Positions 1 to 10,129 of a stretch of 18,466 bases of DNA are shown here, one piece after another. The notes under the pieces were generated by a model, which was not told the DNA's origin, ran no database searches, and saw nothing but the letters and a program-made list of their open reading frames with translations. Every line of letters begins with the position of its first letter. Position 1 is the first letter of the stretch. The translations under genes and the position numbers were made by a program. The DNA comes from Desarmillaria ectypa (taxonomy: Eukaryota; Basidiomycota; Agaricomycetes; Agaricales; Physalacriaceae), in contig JAUDYN010000032.1 of the NCBI GenBank assembly GCA_030407005.1, forward strand, positions 1 to 18,466, read 5' to 3'.

Positions 1-1744
1 TGAATCGGTACCAGTTTTCCTTTTCTGAATGGAGAAATGAGCGGTTGCAGACGCTTAACAAACGATGGAGTTCTTACTTGACGACGGGATCTTTCCCTTC
101 GGCACGAACCTCGTGCCAGCTTTGCATCCGTTCCAACACTTTCCTGTACAGGTCGTCTCGTCTCATGAAGTCGTGAGACTGCTGGGGAGGCTCTGGTTCT
201 TTGCCCTTCTTCGACGAAGGTGCTTTAGCCACAACACATGAGCGGAGGAGATTGTCGAGGTTGATGTATGCTCGATCATGTTGGTTTACGATGTCCTTCG
301 ACGTGATGTAGTTGTTTAACAATGTTCGAATCTCCGGGATGGAGTAGAGATCTGATGTACTGCAATACGCTTTAGTTTAGTATGACAACCGTTGAATATA
401 TCAAGTTTACCTCGCGCCCATGACTTTGAATAGTTCAGCGGTGACTAGATGAGGCTTCCATAGTTCGCGGACACTCAGTTCGTGGTGGGCAAGAGCTTCC
501 CTCTCTCGTTCCTCCTCTTCTCGCTGGGTCTTTTTCGTCACCTTGAGCTCCAAGTCTCTAAGAGTTACGAAAGGTTTATGTTGTTGTACGGAAGGATGTC
601 TTCCATTGATACTTGTCACGAACGGCTTCGTTTTGCTGAGGCGTGCTTTTTTCGGAGCCTGGTAGCCAGAAGGCGAGGCCTTCTCTGCCACTTAAGAACG
701 CAGTGAACGATTTGTGTGTCGGAGGCCTTGATGGTGACATCTTCGGGATTTGGCTCTCCGTTCAGACACGTGATGGAGGTATACCAGTGGCTGGGAAGGC
801 GGGACGATATGGAAGGAATGTAGTCGTATGGAAGTTGCATTATTGGTATAGGAAAAGGATGAAGTTGGTAGCGATTTTCAGAGTTGTCCTCGATGGCCTG
901 CAAAAGTGACATGTGCCAGAAGCGGCAGATACTTTCTTCCCGTGTATATGTCGTTTCTTGCAGCGGCGGGTTCTGAAGGTGGTGGCGCAGTATTGTGGCT
1001 CATGCTCGGGGGATTGTTCTTCATCTTCCTCTGGTACAGCTGCATCCGACATTCCGATGGGAGTAGGTTCCGCAGGATCTCCTTTGCATCCCATGTCCCA
1101 TAGGTGATCTTCCATGTATGAATGATAAGCGCAGCCTTGCCTTTCTCCTTGCCTCCCTCCTTTAGTTTGATCACTAGACACCGCCATTCGGCCAACAGCT
1201 AGAGGGGCAGACATCATGGGGACATCGTCTTGTCGCTCGTATTGACATACAGCGACCAGCTGTCCTTCGACAAGCGATGAACTGTGATACATCACTACCA
1301 TTCAAAATGATATAGAAACAGCAGGGAGACGACACGATAACACACCTCCCGGATCATCAAATCTGCGCCTCCGACCAATATTGGGATGACTGCGGCTGGT
1401 GTGCATATGAATGGCAACAGCCGGTGCTTCTTCCACAGCGTGTATAACGTCGGAATGAGTTCATCGGATCCCTTGCCCAATGTTATCCATAGAGGATCGC
1501 CATCTGACGACAGGTAAGCGACCTAGGGACATGTAAAGACCTGCAGATGCCACCAATAATGAACAAACCCCAGGCAAATCCAGATGAGTGCTAAATTTTG
1601 CAGTCAAGATTCCTTCGGGAACAAGCAGGTCGCCATCTTCTGGCGAGACTGAAAAGGCTGTGACGACGCGTTGCTTGAATTTTCGTCTGTCTGAGCTGCG
1701 AATTGGTGCAGAATTCTTGAGTCCTCCGAGTGACTTTTGAACAT
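1..1744 (-). CDS. TMA64: eIF2D / Tma64 (ligatin) translation factor, 3'-partial, with apparent frameshifts
   Basis: eIF2D/Tma64 acts on cytosolic 40S ribosomes in non-canonical initiation and in recycling of post-termination subunits. The start at 1742-1744 (MFK...) follows if one A is missing from the run at 1735-1738. Family blocks then follow in order: FKQRVV (N-terminal domain), LGKGSDELIPTLYTLWKKH and PILVGGADLMI, an intron at 1295-1345, HSSSLVEGQLVAVC and APLAVGRMAVSS (PUA domain), EDHLWDMGCKGDP, then FVTSINGRHPSVQ and VTLRDLELKV. Further introns lie at 360-410 and 25-77. The last visible exon (1-24) reads KGKLVPI, just ahead of the SUI1 domain, which lies outside the window. Single-base breaks are inferred at about 1735, 1351, 1166, 1112 and 721, plus at least one between 640 and 880. 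Conserved residues persist in alternate frames on both sides of each break, which favours sequence error over decay. Identity is firm; exact exon ends near 1480-1590 are not. Confidence 0.9.
25..77 (-). other. Intron of the eIF2D gene
   Basis: On the minus strand the exon ending in V-V-K meets a GTAAGA donor at 77. A TTCAG acceptor ends at 25. Joining the flanks gives DPVVKKGKLVPI, the expected run-in to the SUI1 domain of eIF2D. Length is 53 bp, normal for an agaricomycete. Confidence 0.85.
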
Positions 1745-2133
1745 GGAAGACAGTGCAAGAAAGATAGTGCAAACGGTCGATATTTGAAACAAGAGAAGCA
1801 AACGCAGGTGATCAAACGGCCGCCTTACCTCTGTCCGAGTATTACAGGGTAGAATGATCTTCTGCTGGAGTACTCATCACGTCGCTGCAAAATTGAAAAG
1901 AAGAGACATTGTCCCCATGCATACAGTGTAACTTTTCCTAGCCATGATGATCCTACTACATGCAAGCTGGGACGTGTACCAGATCAAGTTATTACCCAAA
2001 CTCATGGAAAACCCGATTGTACATGCTCCAATCGGAGACTTCGTACAAACTTGTATTCAGGTAAAGGCCACTGCGACAGATGATATTTCCAGTAATAGAA
2101 AGGGCTAGCAAGGCACCTGAATCCTAGAGAAAC
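1745..2133. other. Intergenic, no gene seen
   Basis: This stretch lies upstream of the minus-strand eIF2D start and downstream of the broken F-box-like gene. I see no conserved protein, RNA gene or repeat. It should hold the eIF2D promoter and 5' UTR, but no clear TATA box could be singled out. Confidence 0.4.
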
Positions 2134-2905
2134 CTATCTTAGACAAATCATTTGAACGGACATCCACGAACCGTGGACGAGCTTGGCAGCCATCCACAAG
2201 TGTCGATTTATAGCTTTCATATCCCCCTTCGCCTGATATACGTAGACGGCTTGACGGAAATGTAATGCGCCCCTCCTGGCACAACCATCATACGGTAAAT
2301 CTGAGGAAACCAGTTTCGCAGGGACACAACCGTTGCGCAATGCAAAGAATGTGGAAGACCAACTACTGCGGTATAAGGTGACAAATGATCCGAGTCTGTG
2401 ATAGAAACATACACGTCCATCCGAACGTCCTCGTTTTTTTGTGCTCATTTAGACAGGTACCGGCAGCAGCGAATGTGAATGGGAAGTCCATACACCTCTA
2501 GTTCATCTGTAAATAGTATACCGCCGATCCGCCTGAGCTCGAAGGAAATGAATTCAGTGAGCGGGAAAAGCGCCCTGAAGTGTCATTATGTAGAATGCTG
2601 AAAGGCCTTTTCGCTGCTATGTCTTAGCGGGATCAGCGAAACAAGTGATGGTACGGGTCAGTCGGGGGAGGTCATCGTATATGATGGACTTTCGGCAGCG
2701 GTCTACGTCGCATAGGTAGTATAAATATCCAAGTTGGTGATGTATATATCCCGAGAAGTGATAAGCGCTAAGTGCAGATGCTTTTCCACGTTCGGTTAAT
2801 CCGTGGGCAAGTCGTCACGAAGGATTGGCGCATCCATGAAGGCATTTTGGAGTGCCGTATATCGTAGATAATTAGTTCTACAAGTTCTGGAGGAAGTGTG
2901 CTCAT
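2134..2905 (-). pseudogene. F-box-like protein gene, broken into several frames
   Basis: The start at 2903-2905 opens MSTLPPELVELIIYDI, followed by FVTTCPRINRTWKSIC. This is the F-box-like opening common in agaricomycetes (LPPELVxxII, then a CPxxNRTW stretch). The reading then jumps frame repeatedly: TSRDIYITNLDIY (about 2710-2770), CRKSIIYDDLPRLTRTITCF (about 2645-2700), PLTEFISFELRRIGG (about 2520-2580), MDVYVSITDSDHLSPYTAVV (to about 2360) and AVYVYQAKGDMKAINRHLW (to 2134). These pieces keep one order and strand, so they look like one protein of about 250 residues. F-box proteins normally bring substrates to SCF ubiquitin ligases; the substrate here is unknown. The breaks may be true decay, sequence error, or both. 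The family call rests on the N-terminal motif only. Confidence 0.55.
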
Positions 2906-3287
2906 GGTCGAAGAAAGGCAGACAGAGTGAGGCGCCGCTGCATCAAATAAAAGGATATAGGAGATGTTCACTCAGCAGAGACATTCCATTCTCAATTACC
3001 GAAGAGTTTAGATAGAGACGATAGATCAACCAGCCGGTCAATAACCTGAGACTTCACTTGAACTGAACCAGGTTGGATACTTTAAGTCTGCAATACTCTA
3101 CACACCTATCAGTACGAAGAGGGGCGCGTAAGAAGGTAGAAACGCGCTCTAAGTGGCAGCTGCACGTGTGGACTTCTGCCTCTTCTGCGCTGGCTGAACA
3201 TCGTCCTGGCAGGGTCGCTTGGTACAAACTCCGGTTGTGAGCTGTTCCTTTACACCGTCATTTGACGACCATCCATTCATCTGCCTT
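2906..3287. other. Intergenic, no gene seen
   Basis: This lies between the F-box-like start and the 3' end of the FunK1 locus. An A9 run sits near 3290. No coding, RNA or repeat signal was recognised. Confidence 0.4.
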
Positions 3288-5140
3288 CTAAAAAAAAAAG
3301 CCTTGAGGCCATTGTGATCGCCGAAAACTAGTTTTGATGGGGTCGATGGAGGCTTGTTGGAGGACCAAATCGGGCTCTTCTTCCAATGTGTATGGAATTA
3401 AGTATTCGCGCCATCGGCGGATGGCCTTGATGCAACGGGTGAGAGGCCCACGGTCAAATCGAAAATGGTCGTCCAGAGGTCCCCAACCATGCGCCGGAGC
3501 AACCTTCGTAGCATCACATATATGAAGGATTCGAAATCGTCTTGAAGTCGATGCTTCTTCGTTCCGTCTCCAAGGCCGATGGACGTAAATTGCCATGTGC
3601 CCTTCGCATTGATGAGAAAGGATAAAAATTCTAGTAAAAGGTGAACACTAAGCGTGGGCTTGGCTTGCGGCGCTGCTTTGTCTAAGCCGTCTGTGTGTAT
3701 TGCCATATCCCAGTCGTTCAACAGACCGCGACCTCCACCATCATGGTTATCTTTTGGCGCCTTATCATCGTATACGATCAAGATGTTCCCGCCGCTAACA
3801 TTGCGATGAAGAATTTTGCATATTGTGAAGGCACCTTCGTGAGCTAAGGTCAAAGTTAGATCAATAAATGCGAAGATCAGCTTTCAACACCACCATCATT
3901 CACCCAAAAAGCTTCGTATACAATTCTAGTAAGCTGCCCCGAGGACTTGAAGTAACTTAGAGGTTGCCCGACCTCTTATTTTAGGATCCGTTGGTGTTCA
4001 CGGATACAAAAGACCAGTGGATATGCTCCTAGGTTCCAGCCTTCGTTGATATACTTGTGGGAGGTAGTTATCTAGTCGGGAACGACGCCACCACAGACAA
4101 AAGTAGGGACGTTCCGAACACCAGCGTCATTGAGTGTTTTCAACATCTCAGATTGTTGAGGCAGATTGGCATCCCGCCAGGTATCCTTGATGGACCCAAG
4201 ACTTTGAGTCTTCATGTCATATACAGGAAGCCCCAAAGCCGCTCACCCCGGGATACCCTTTGGCGTAGCGATGGCGGGACTAGCATTAACCTCTCTTTCG
4301 CGGTCACCATCAGGCACGCGAATCTTTACAAATGCGCATCGGTACTTCCCATGCATCCAGGGCTTCAAGAAGGGCGTTGCCAGAGACGTTTCTCCATCGC
4401 GGCCGGTTTTGCTGTCTCGTCGATGCCTTGACCGCTATCTGTCAGAGTAGAAAACCGGTACGAAAACCCGACGAGGTATCTGCCTTCTGTTGAGAGATTG
4501 AAGGCACACGATACGACGGTGTAAGATCTCTCCCATTTGAAGAAGCGGACGCCGCCCGGTCCGAGACTAAACGGAAACAGGTACTGGCCATGTTGTGTGT
4601 TCAGTGTCTGAGCAGCGCAGTCAGCAAGTCGTTCCAGATAAGCACTTGAAGTCTCTGTCTGCACCACCCATTCATCAGGGCTGTCATCCTTGAACCCTAA
4701 AAGAGAGGAAGTCTTGTTGAACTCCAACTAGAAATCTGCTTTATCCTATTGAATGTGACTAGTTTGCGTGTCGACGTTGGGGTTGTAGACGAAAGCGTCG
4801 GTGACATTGTCAGAGGTAAAAGTTAGTGTCTTTGCGTTCCTTTCCCAGAACATGGTTGAAGTTGGGCATGAGCTCCGACATTTTGGCTTGAATCACGCTG
4901 GCCTGAAAAGCATTATTGAAACGTCAACAGACGAACCACAAACAGTAAACTCACAACTGCTTTCGCGTACTCCCTATCACTGGGATAATCCTCGAGTGAT
5001 TAAATCGACTGGAAGCTCCGGGTAGATGCCGCGAGATACATTAAGAGCGGCGTGCGTGGCGGAAGGCTTGGTTTTTTCACCCATGTAGAATTGAGTGAGT
5101 TTGAAATTGGAGTCAAAGTAGAAATTGATATTACTTCTCA
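3288..5140 (-). pseudogene. FunK1 fungal-type protein kinase, degenerate
   Basis: FunK1 kinases are a large family of predicted protein kinases expanded in mushrooms, with unknown substrates. Blocks appear in family order on the minus strand: an N-terminal segment (MGEKTKPSATHAALNVSRG, about 5085-5030), FVYNPNVDTQTSH (about 4760-4800), FFKWERSYTVVSCAFNL, FSTLTDSGQGID, VYDMKTQSLGSIKDTW and LNDAGVRNVPTFVCGGVVP, PLSYFKSSGQLTRIVYEAF, the catalytic-loop region ILHRNVSGGNILI, GLLNDWDMAI (DFG equivalent), GTWQFTSIGLG, LQDDFESFIYVML and APAHGWGPLDDHF. Breaks: in-frame TAG codons at 4746-4748 and 4728-4730, several frame changes (about 4430, 4260, 4080, 3490), and a T5 run at 3906-3910 that needs T6 to join across the intron at 3844-3903. 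The HRD aspartate is Asn (codon 3800-3802). It is probably inactive even if translated. Confidence 0.82.
3844..3903 (-). other. Intron within the FunK1 locus
   Basis: A GTGAAT donor at 3903 and a CTTAG acceptor ending at 3844 flank 60 bp. Removal joins VYEAF to AHEGAFTICKILHR as in FunK1 proteins. It joins in frame only if the adjacent T5 run (3906-3910) is read as T6. Confidence 0.6.
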
Positions 5141-5459
5141 TTGTAGCAATCTAGATCCGAACATTCTATCTGTTTAGGCCTGATAGGTTGAAGTGGTAGG
5201 TTGATGTTGATTCAATTCATGGTCAAGTCTCATGTTCTGCAGGATATTTTTCATCATGCAAGGTTGGGGGTTGCATGGACCGAGAAGTCAAAGATAGTTT
5301 GAAGCCAAAAAAACATTTCTAGACTGTACCATATCGACGAAAAATGAAGCACGTTGGAAAGCAAATGAGAAGCTGCTGACTGCGGAGAGCGGCGCTGGGT
5401 GCCGGCGGTGCCGTCCATTTGGTAGCCAAATATAATACAATAAAACCTTTTCAAATTCG
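5141..5459. other. Intergenic, no gene seen
   Basis: The stretch is upstream of the FunK1 locus (minus) and downstream of the possible small membrane protein (minus). It is AT-rich around 5420-5460. No feature was recognised. Confidence 0.35.
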
Positions 5460-5604
5460 TTATTCTTTTTCGACGTTATTGTTCTCAGCAACGGCGACAA
5501 GGAGGAGAACAATGACCATCAGAACCAAGACAACAAGGCCCGACACCGGACCCTGCGCTTTCTTGGGATCCGTCGTGTCGTCATCATTTCTTCTGCTCCT
5601 GCAT
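5460..5604 (-). CDS. Possible small single-span membrane protein (about 47 residues)
   Basis: Reading from ATG at 5602-5604, and removing one A from an AAA run at about 5590, gives an acidic N-terminus (MQEQKNDDDTTDPKK), then GPVSG, then a strongly hydrophobic span (LVVLVLMVIVLLLVAVA), then NNNVEKE and a TAA at 5460-5462. The polar, small-residue, hydrophobic, polar pattern is what a real tail- or signal-anchored microprotein would show. The frame is also open upstream of this ATG back to about 5670, so an earlier exon is possible. Its ATG would lie only 28 bp from the plus-strand ATG at 5633, leaving little room for separate promoters. I do not recognise a family, and it could be chance. Confidence 0.3.
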
Positions 5605-5632
5605 CCACCACCACCTTCATTTGGCTGAAGCC

Positions 5633-8522
5633 ATGCTGGCTCTTCCCATTTTTCTATTTATTTTTTCTGCCGCGTCTGTGGGTGAGTAGGTCGTCTTTCT
5701 TGGTCGCTCTGATATCTGAAAATTTTCTCTAGTCGCGGCATCCAACTCTTCTGTAGTTTGTATTGCGGGGCAATGTTTGCAGGGCACTTCCAACACTACT
5801 CGTGCGTCACAACGATTCTACTGCTTTTTCTGCCACTAATTCTCGTCCAGTTGGCGTCAATTTGTCTGCGGACGGAGAATCGACAAGTCTCCTACTCCTA
5901 CCTGGCCAATATTCGGCGACGACGAACCCACAGCTTTTACACGACATGCTCACGTCTAAATCCGCATCTCTTTCTCCTTCACCAGGTTTTGAAAACTCCT
6001 CTAAATCCCTTAGTCTCCCTTTGAATGTGGCGCTCTCGTCCGGAATAGCCATTTATTCTCAATCCCTCTATTCCGGCTCCGCGGGTTTCACCGCTCTCCC
6101 GTCAACTCCTGCGTCCAATTCAACGACGTCTTTGTCCGCAGCGTCGCTCTCACTATCGTCCAGTGTATGGGCGGCAATTAATGTCGGGGACCATCGTGTG
6201 GTGTTCTGGGATTCCGTGCCAGACTTTGGGCAATTGCCGCTGTCTGGCTCACTTGCCCTCGCCGACCTTCAGTCATCTGCATGTTCTCCAAGTTGTTCGA
6301 GTTCGGGTGTGTGCTCTGCTGCGGGAAACTGTACTTGTCCAACAGGGTTTTCGGGGGAGTCATGTGAATCTTGCGCATCGGGCTTTTTTGGTCCCAATTG
6401 CCAGGCTTGTCCGTCTAATTGTACGAAGTGTGATGAGGGGATTTCGGGGACCGGGAGGTGTTTAGTCACACAAGTGTCTAATGCTCCATCGACATGCAAC
6501 TGTATCAACGGTGAATGTGGGTCTAATGGCGTATGCACCTGTACCGAGGGCTTCACGACGGCCAGTAATGGGACTGCGTGTGCAAAATGCGCATCCGGAT
6601 TCTTCCTTACATCCACGGGTGATTGCAAACGTATGCATTGATTATCTTTTGTTGTTCATTCAAGTCCTGACTCCAAGCCTAGTCTGCGAGTTGGGTTGTT
6701 CTTCGTGCGCAGATTCGACGGGTACCTGTATTACATGCAAAACTGGTTTTACCCAGGATGCGAACGATAAAACCAAGTGCGACGCCCCTCAATCGACGAC
6801 ATCGTCGGGCACTGTGTGTCCTGACGGCAGTTTCAGCAGCGGGACGAGCTGTACCCCATGTTCGTCTGCTTGTCAGACGTGTACTGGCGCGACATCGAAC
6901 GATTGTACACTTTGCGCCTCTGGTTCTTACACGTTCAATGGCAGTTGTGTTTCTGCTTCTTCCACCGGGGTTTGTGAAGGCACGAGCCTCATCGCGGATA
7001 ACAACAAGCATGTTTGTGATGGTCAGTTTATGTACTACTTCTAAATCGTTTCATTGATGCTGATAAAACCAATAGCCTGTGGCGCCAAATGTACTTCATG
7101 TGAAATTCAGAACTTCAGCGTCGCTTCTACGATTGATGAGCTGAAATGCACTGGCTGCATTCCTGGCTCTTTTCTTTCTAACGGGCAGTGTATCGACAAC
7201 TGTCCTACTGGAACCTTCGTGTCTCCTAAGGACAATGTTACCTGTACTAGTAAGTCAATCATTTATCTTCTCCACGGTGCAATTCATTAACGCTTTGACA
7301 GGCTGTGATTCATCCTGTTCTACCTGTTCGGGATCGTCGACGTTTTGCCTGACTTGCCCTAACAACCAACTCGCCTCCAGTGGCGACTGTGTTAGCTCCT
7401 GTCCGTCTGGCACTTTTTCGTCCTCTGGCTCGTGCCTCACCTGCCATCCCGACTGCGCCACTTGTTCGGGATCGTCGTTCAACCAGTGTTCCTCCTGCCC
7501 TTCCAACCGTCCTGTTCTTAACAACGGACGATGTCTCCCTACTTGCAGCAAGTCCCAGTACTTCGACAGCACTTCTTCGTCATGCATATCATGCCATTCG
7601 ACCTGCTCCACATGCTCTGGCCCCAATGAAAATGAATGTTTGTCATGTTCCAGCTCCGGTCAGTACCTAAGATCAGGTACCTGCGCAAATGCAAACTGTA
7701 CTAGTTCGACAAGTATCATTTCTGGACTAGGAGTCTGCCTGTCAGACCTTGTGCTCGTAGCTTCGTCGACTAGTAGTTCTGGTAGTCCGTTGCCCTCCAT
7801 CACTGGGCTTTCAGATCCTACCGTCGTGAGCACCACCACAAACAAGCTGACATGGTGGCAGATCCTGCTCATGGCATTGGGATGTGCATTCATATTCCTA
7901 GTCGTCGTCTATTGTTGGCGCCGACGGGCCCGCAAACAACGAGCTAAACAAATTGCTTTGTTTGCGTCTGCGAAAAAGCTGGACCGTAGCTCGAACTGGC
8001 GGTGGCGACTCGTCAAGTTTGGGGGAGAGAGCGTTCGGTCACCGGCGTAGTCATCGAACCCAGCGCTCTGACCCAGACGAGATCAAACTTGTTCAGTTGC
8101 GTGACGCTGAAGAGGCACGACATCATGACGAGATTAACAAGCTCATCGGATCCTACGCACATCCCACGTACGACAACTCTCGGCAAACGTCTTCATCAGC
8201 TGTGCGCAGCCGTAATCCACCGAGGGCTGGGCATCGTCCGCCAGACAACTCAAGTCGGCTCTCTGGACCTTCAATATACTCACAAGTCACCGGTATGCCC
8301 AGACAAACGCCAGAAGTCCGGCAGCCTGTGAAGAAGGACCACATGGCGAGGTTTTCGGCGAGCACGTTTAGCAACTCGCTAAACTCTCGCGATCGTGACT
8401 TACTGCCCCCACCTGCGCGATCTGATGCACAGGCGTATGCCCATGCCATCCGTGCAGATCCCCAAAATGATAGGCTGAAGCCAAATTATACTGGGGGTTC
8501 GCGAAATCCTTTTTGGAATTGA
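5633..8522 (+). CDS. Secreted-type I membrane protein with EGF/furin-like cysteine-rich repeats
   Basis: Six exons: 5633-5681, 5733-5801, 5851-6630, 6683-7021, 7076-7249 and 7302-8522. Dropping one base from the G5 run at 8021-8025 gives 876 residues. Order: signal peptide (MLALPIFLFIFSAASVVA); a Ser/Leu-rich cysteine-poor domain (about residues 40-180); a cysteine-rich ectodomain (about 183-640) opening with EGF/laminin-like CSSSGVCSAAGNCTCPTGF and continuing with many CxxCxxCSG or CSSCP furin-like units; one membrane span (about 653-678, WWQILLMALGCAFIFLVVV); then a basic stop-transfer (CWRRRARKQRAK) and a cytosolic tail of about 198 residues rich in Ser, Arg and Pro. Such architecture suggests a surface receptor or sensor. 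Similar fungal proteins are usually annotated only as growth-factor-receptor cysteine-rich domain proteins, and no ligand or enzyme domain is visible. All five introns are phase 1. Confidence 0.85.
8021..8025 (+). other. G5 run breaking the frame of the cysteine-rich membrane protein
   Basis: As given, the frame after SSNWRWRLVKFG stops at 8048-8050. With G4 it continues as ERAFGHRRSHRT through a conserved-looking tail to the TGA at 8520-8522. Exon-length arithmetic across all six exons also requires exactly one base fewer. Confidence 0.8.
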
Positions 8523-10129
8523 GCGACATGGGTGCGCATCTCTGTTGCATTAGTATTAGACTATCCTTATCCTTACACCTCTTTCATTTGGGACGGTAAA
8601 TTATCTACGCTACTCGTTTCATTCATTTAGTTATGACATCACCTGCATCTTTGTTTATACCATCTCGTTATCCATAAAATTTCTGTAGCAAGTAGTACTA
8701 GGTATAGATACAATATAGCATTGAAATAACAGTCTGTGAAAACTCTGATTGGTCGCCAAACCGACGCTACATGTAATATGTCAACCCCAGGATGCTTATT
8801 CAACCCGCATTTGCAATCAAGAGGGATGATACCCAAGCATGCCAGAACTGAAGAGCACAGTTCTCCCGTTCTCTAACCAAACTTATAGCACTACCTATTT
8901 ACAGCTTTCTAAACTTTGAAGGTTACAAGATTGAAATAAAATCGAGACAAGGTCGCAATCCAACTCCCATTTGTTTGCTGCAACTCAAAGACTGCCAAAT
9001 GGAAGTCCTAGTTCATAAACAGCAAAGAAAAAAAGGAGGCCCACCCAGCCAGAGTGGCCAAGTGGGACAGGAAAATATTTAGACGGTGCATAAGCCTGAG
9101 CCTATACAAGCCGCAGACACCCTCTGGGGACAGGGTCGCCGTGCTATGAAGGATCTCTACGGCCCACAAACCCGGTTACGTGAAGGGGCTTGTGCCATCA
9201 AGGTAAGTATGAGTTGTTCGGATGTCGGATCCTGCCTTTTATATGGGTGATGCAACGCACGGACCATTGCTACATAAGGCCATCGCCGCCTCACTTGAAC
9301 TTTAAAAACCAGTGCCGCTAAATTCCTATCATTGCTACCCCAAGATAATTTGGGACGCGTCGGAAGACGATCCTCTAATCCTGGAGGTTTGTGCTCGTCT
9401 CGCAGTGCTCACCGCGGATTAGGGTCAATCTCTTCTTCATTATCCTCCCTTGGACTGATACCCGAAATGACTAAATAGAATCTTCTTTAATTCCCCCTTC
9501 CCCCTTCCCCCACCGTCCACATCAGAAGAGCTAGTCTCTCTCGTTCACAACTTGAAGTCATTCACAGCGCTCTTCTAATTCATCTAGAAATGAACCGGTT
9601 AGATTTCTGCAGATATTTTTTATGACTACTTTTCCGTAATGTCATATCATTATCATTCCCTTCCCTCCTTGCAATTCCATATAGTTGAGTTACAGATGAA
9701 TAGTTTTCAGCGCTGTCAAAGACGTAATAGTATCCCCAAATGGTCAGGGCGAACGATGAGCCTGGTATTCACATCTCTCTACAACGACCGTAAAAGTCGG
9801 GAGAATGTGCCGCCTAGAATAGGTACCCTCCTTCCTCGAGACGATCTGAAGTAAACATTTATCCAAGGACTTCTGTAAATTCGCAACAACCTCTTGTGCC
9901 TTGATTTAATCTTTGGAGAACGTTTATGTCATGATTGGCGTTTGTCAGAGCACCGTGACCTCCTGAGCAATGACGTCGTCCCTTCCTTCTCTACCTCCAT
10001 CACAGACAACGCCAACGTTGAAATAATCTTATGTTTGATAACTGTAGAAATTAGAGGGTACTCCGCTAGGTAAGAGCAACTCATTACTGTACGAGTCTCC
10101 TGACGCAATCCAATTCATTCCAGTTCTGT
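8523..10129. other. Long stretch without a confident gene
   Basis: About 1.6 kb between the cysteine-rich protein stop and the SelO start. It holds the 3' UTR of the former (AT-rich 8560-8720), an exon-like block at 8999-9200, a second short open stretch at about 9310-9421, and a C-rich pyrimidine tract (CCCCCTTCCCCCTTCCCCC, about 9495-9513) of the kind often found near fungal transcription starts. No tRNA, rRNA or snRNA signature was recognised on either strand. Confidence 0.4.
8999..9200 (+). other. Exon-like block of unknown function, one stop inside
   Basis: An ATG at 8999 opens a frame that runs to a consensus GTAAGTATG donor at about 9201, with a single in-frame TAG near 9080. The second half reads WGQGRRAMKDLYGPQTRLREG, ending ACAIK at the donor, and looks protein-like in composition. 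A further open piece (IIWDASEDDPLILEV, about 9340-9400) lies downstream, but no clean splice joins the two. I do not recognise a family. It could be a gene damaged by the same indel errors as its neighbours, or chance. Confidence 0.2.

Noticed and set aside
1540..1590. Exact intron between the HLDLPG and DGDPLW exons of eIF2D
   Set aside because: Two donor choices (about 37 or 64 bp) are possible and either may involve another indel, so no boundaries are given.
2320..2380. HSLHC string resembling the HxxHC motif of UstYa-like proteins
   Set aside because: The flanking blocks and the upstream LPPELVELII start fit one F-box-like protein instead, and the second UstYa motif is absent.
6269..6628. 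119-residue minus-strand open frame inside the cysteine-rich gene
   Set aside because: It is a shadow of the plus-strand repeats; its composition mirrors the complement of Cys/Ser/Gly-rich codons.
9040..9240. Possible structured ncRNA (G/C-rich patch with short complementary stretches)
   Set aside because: No conserved box of SRP, RNase P/MRP, U3 or 5S RNA could be matched, and the patch reads better as a possible exon.
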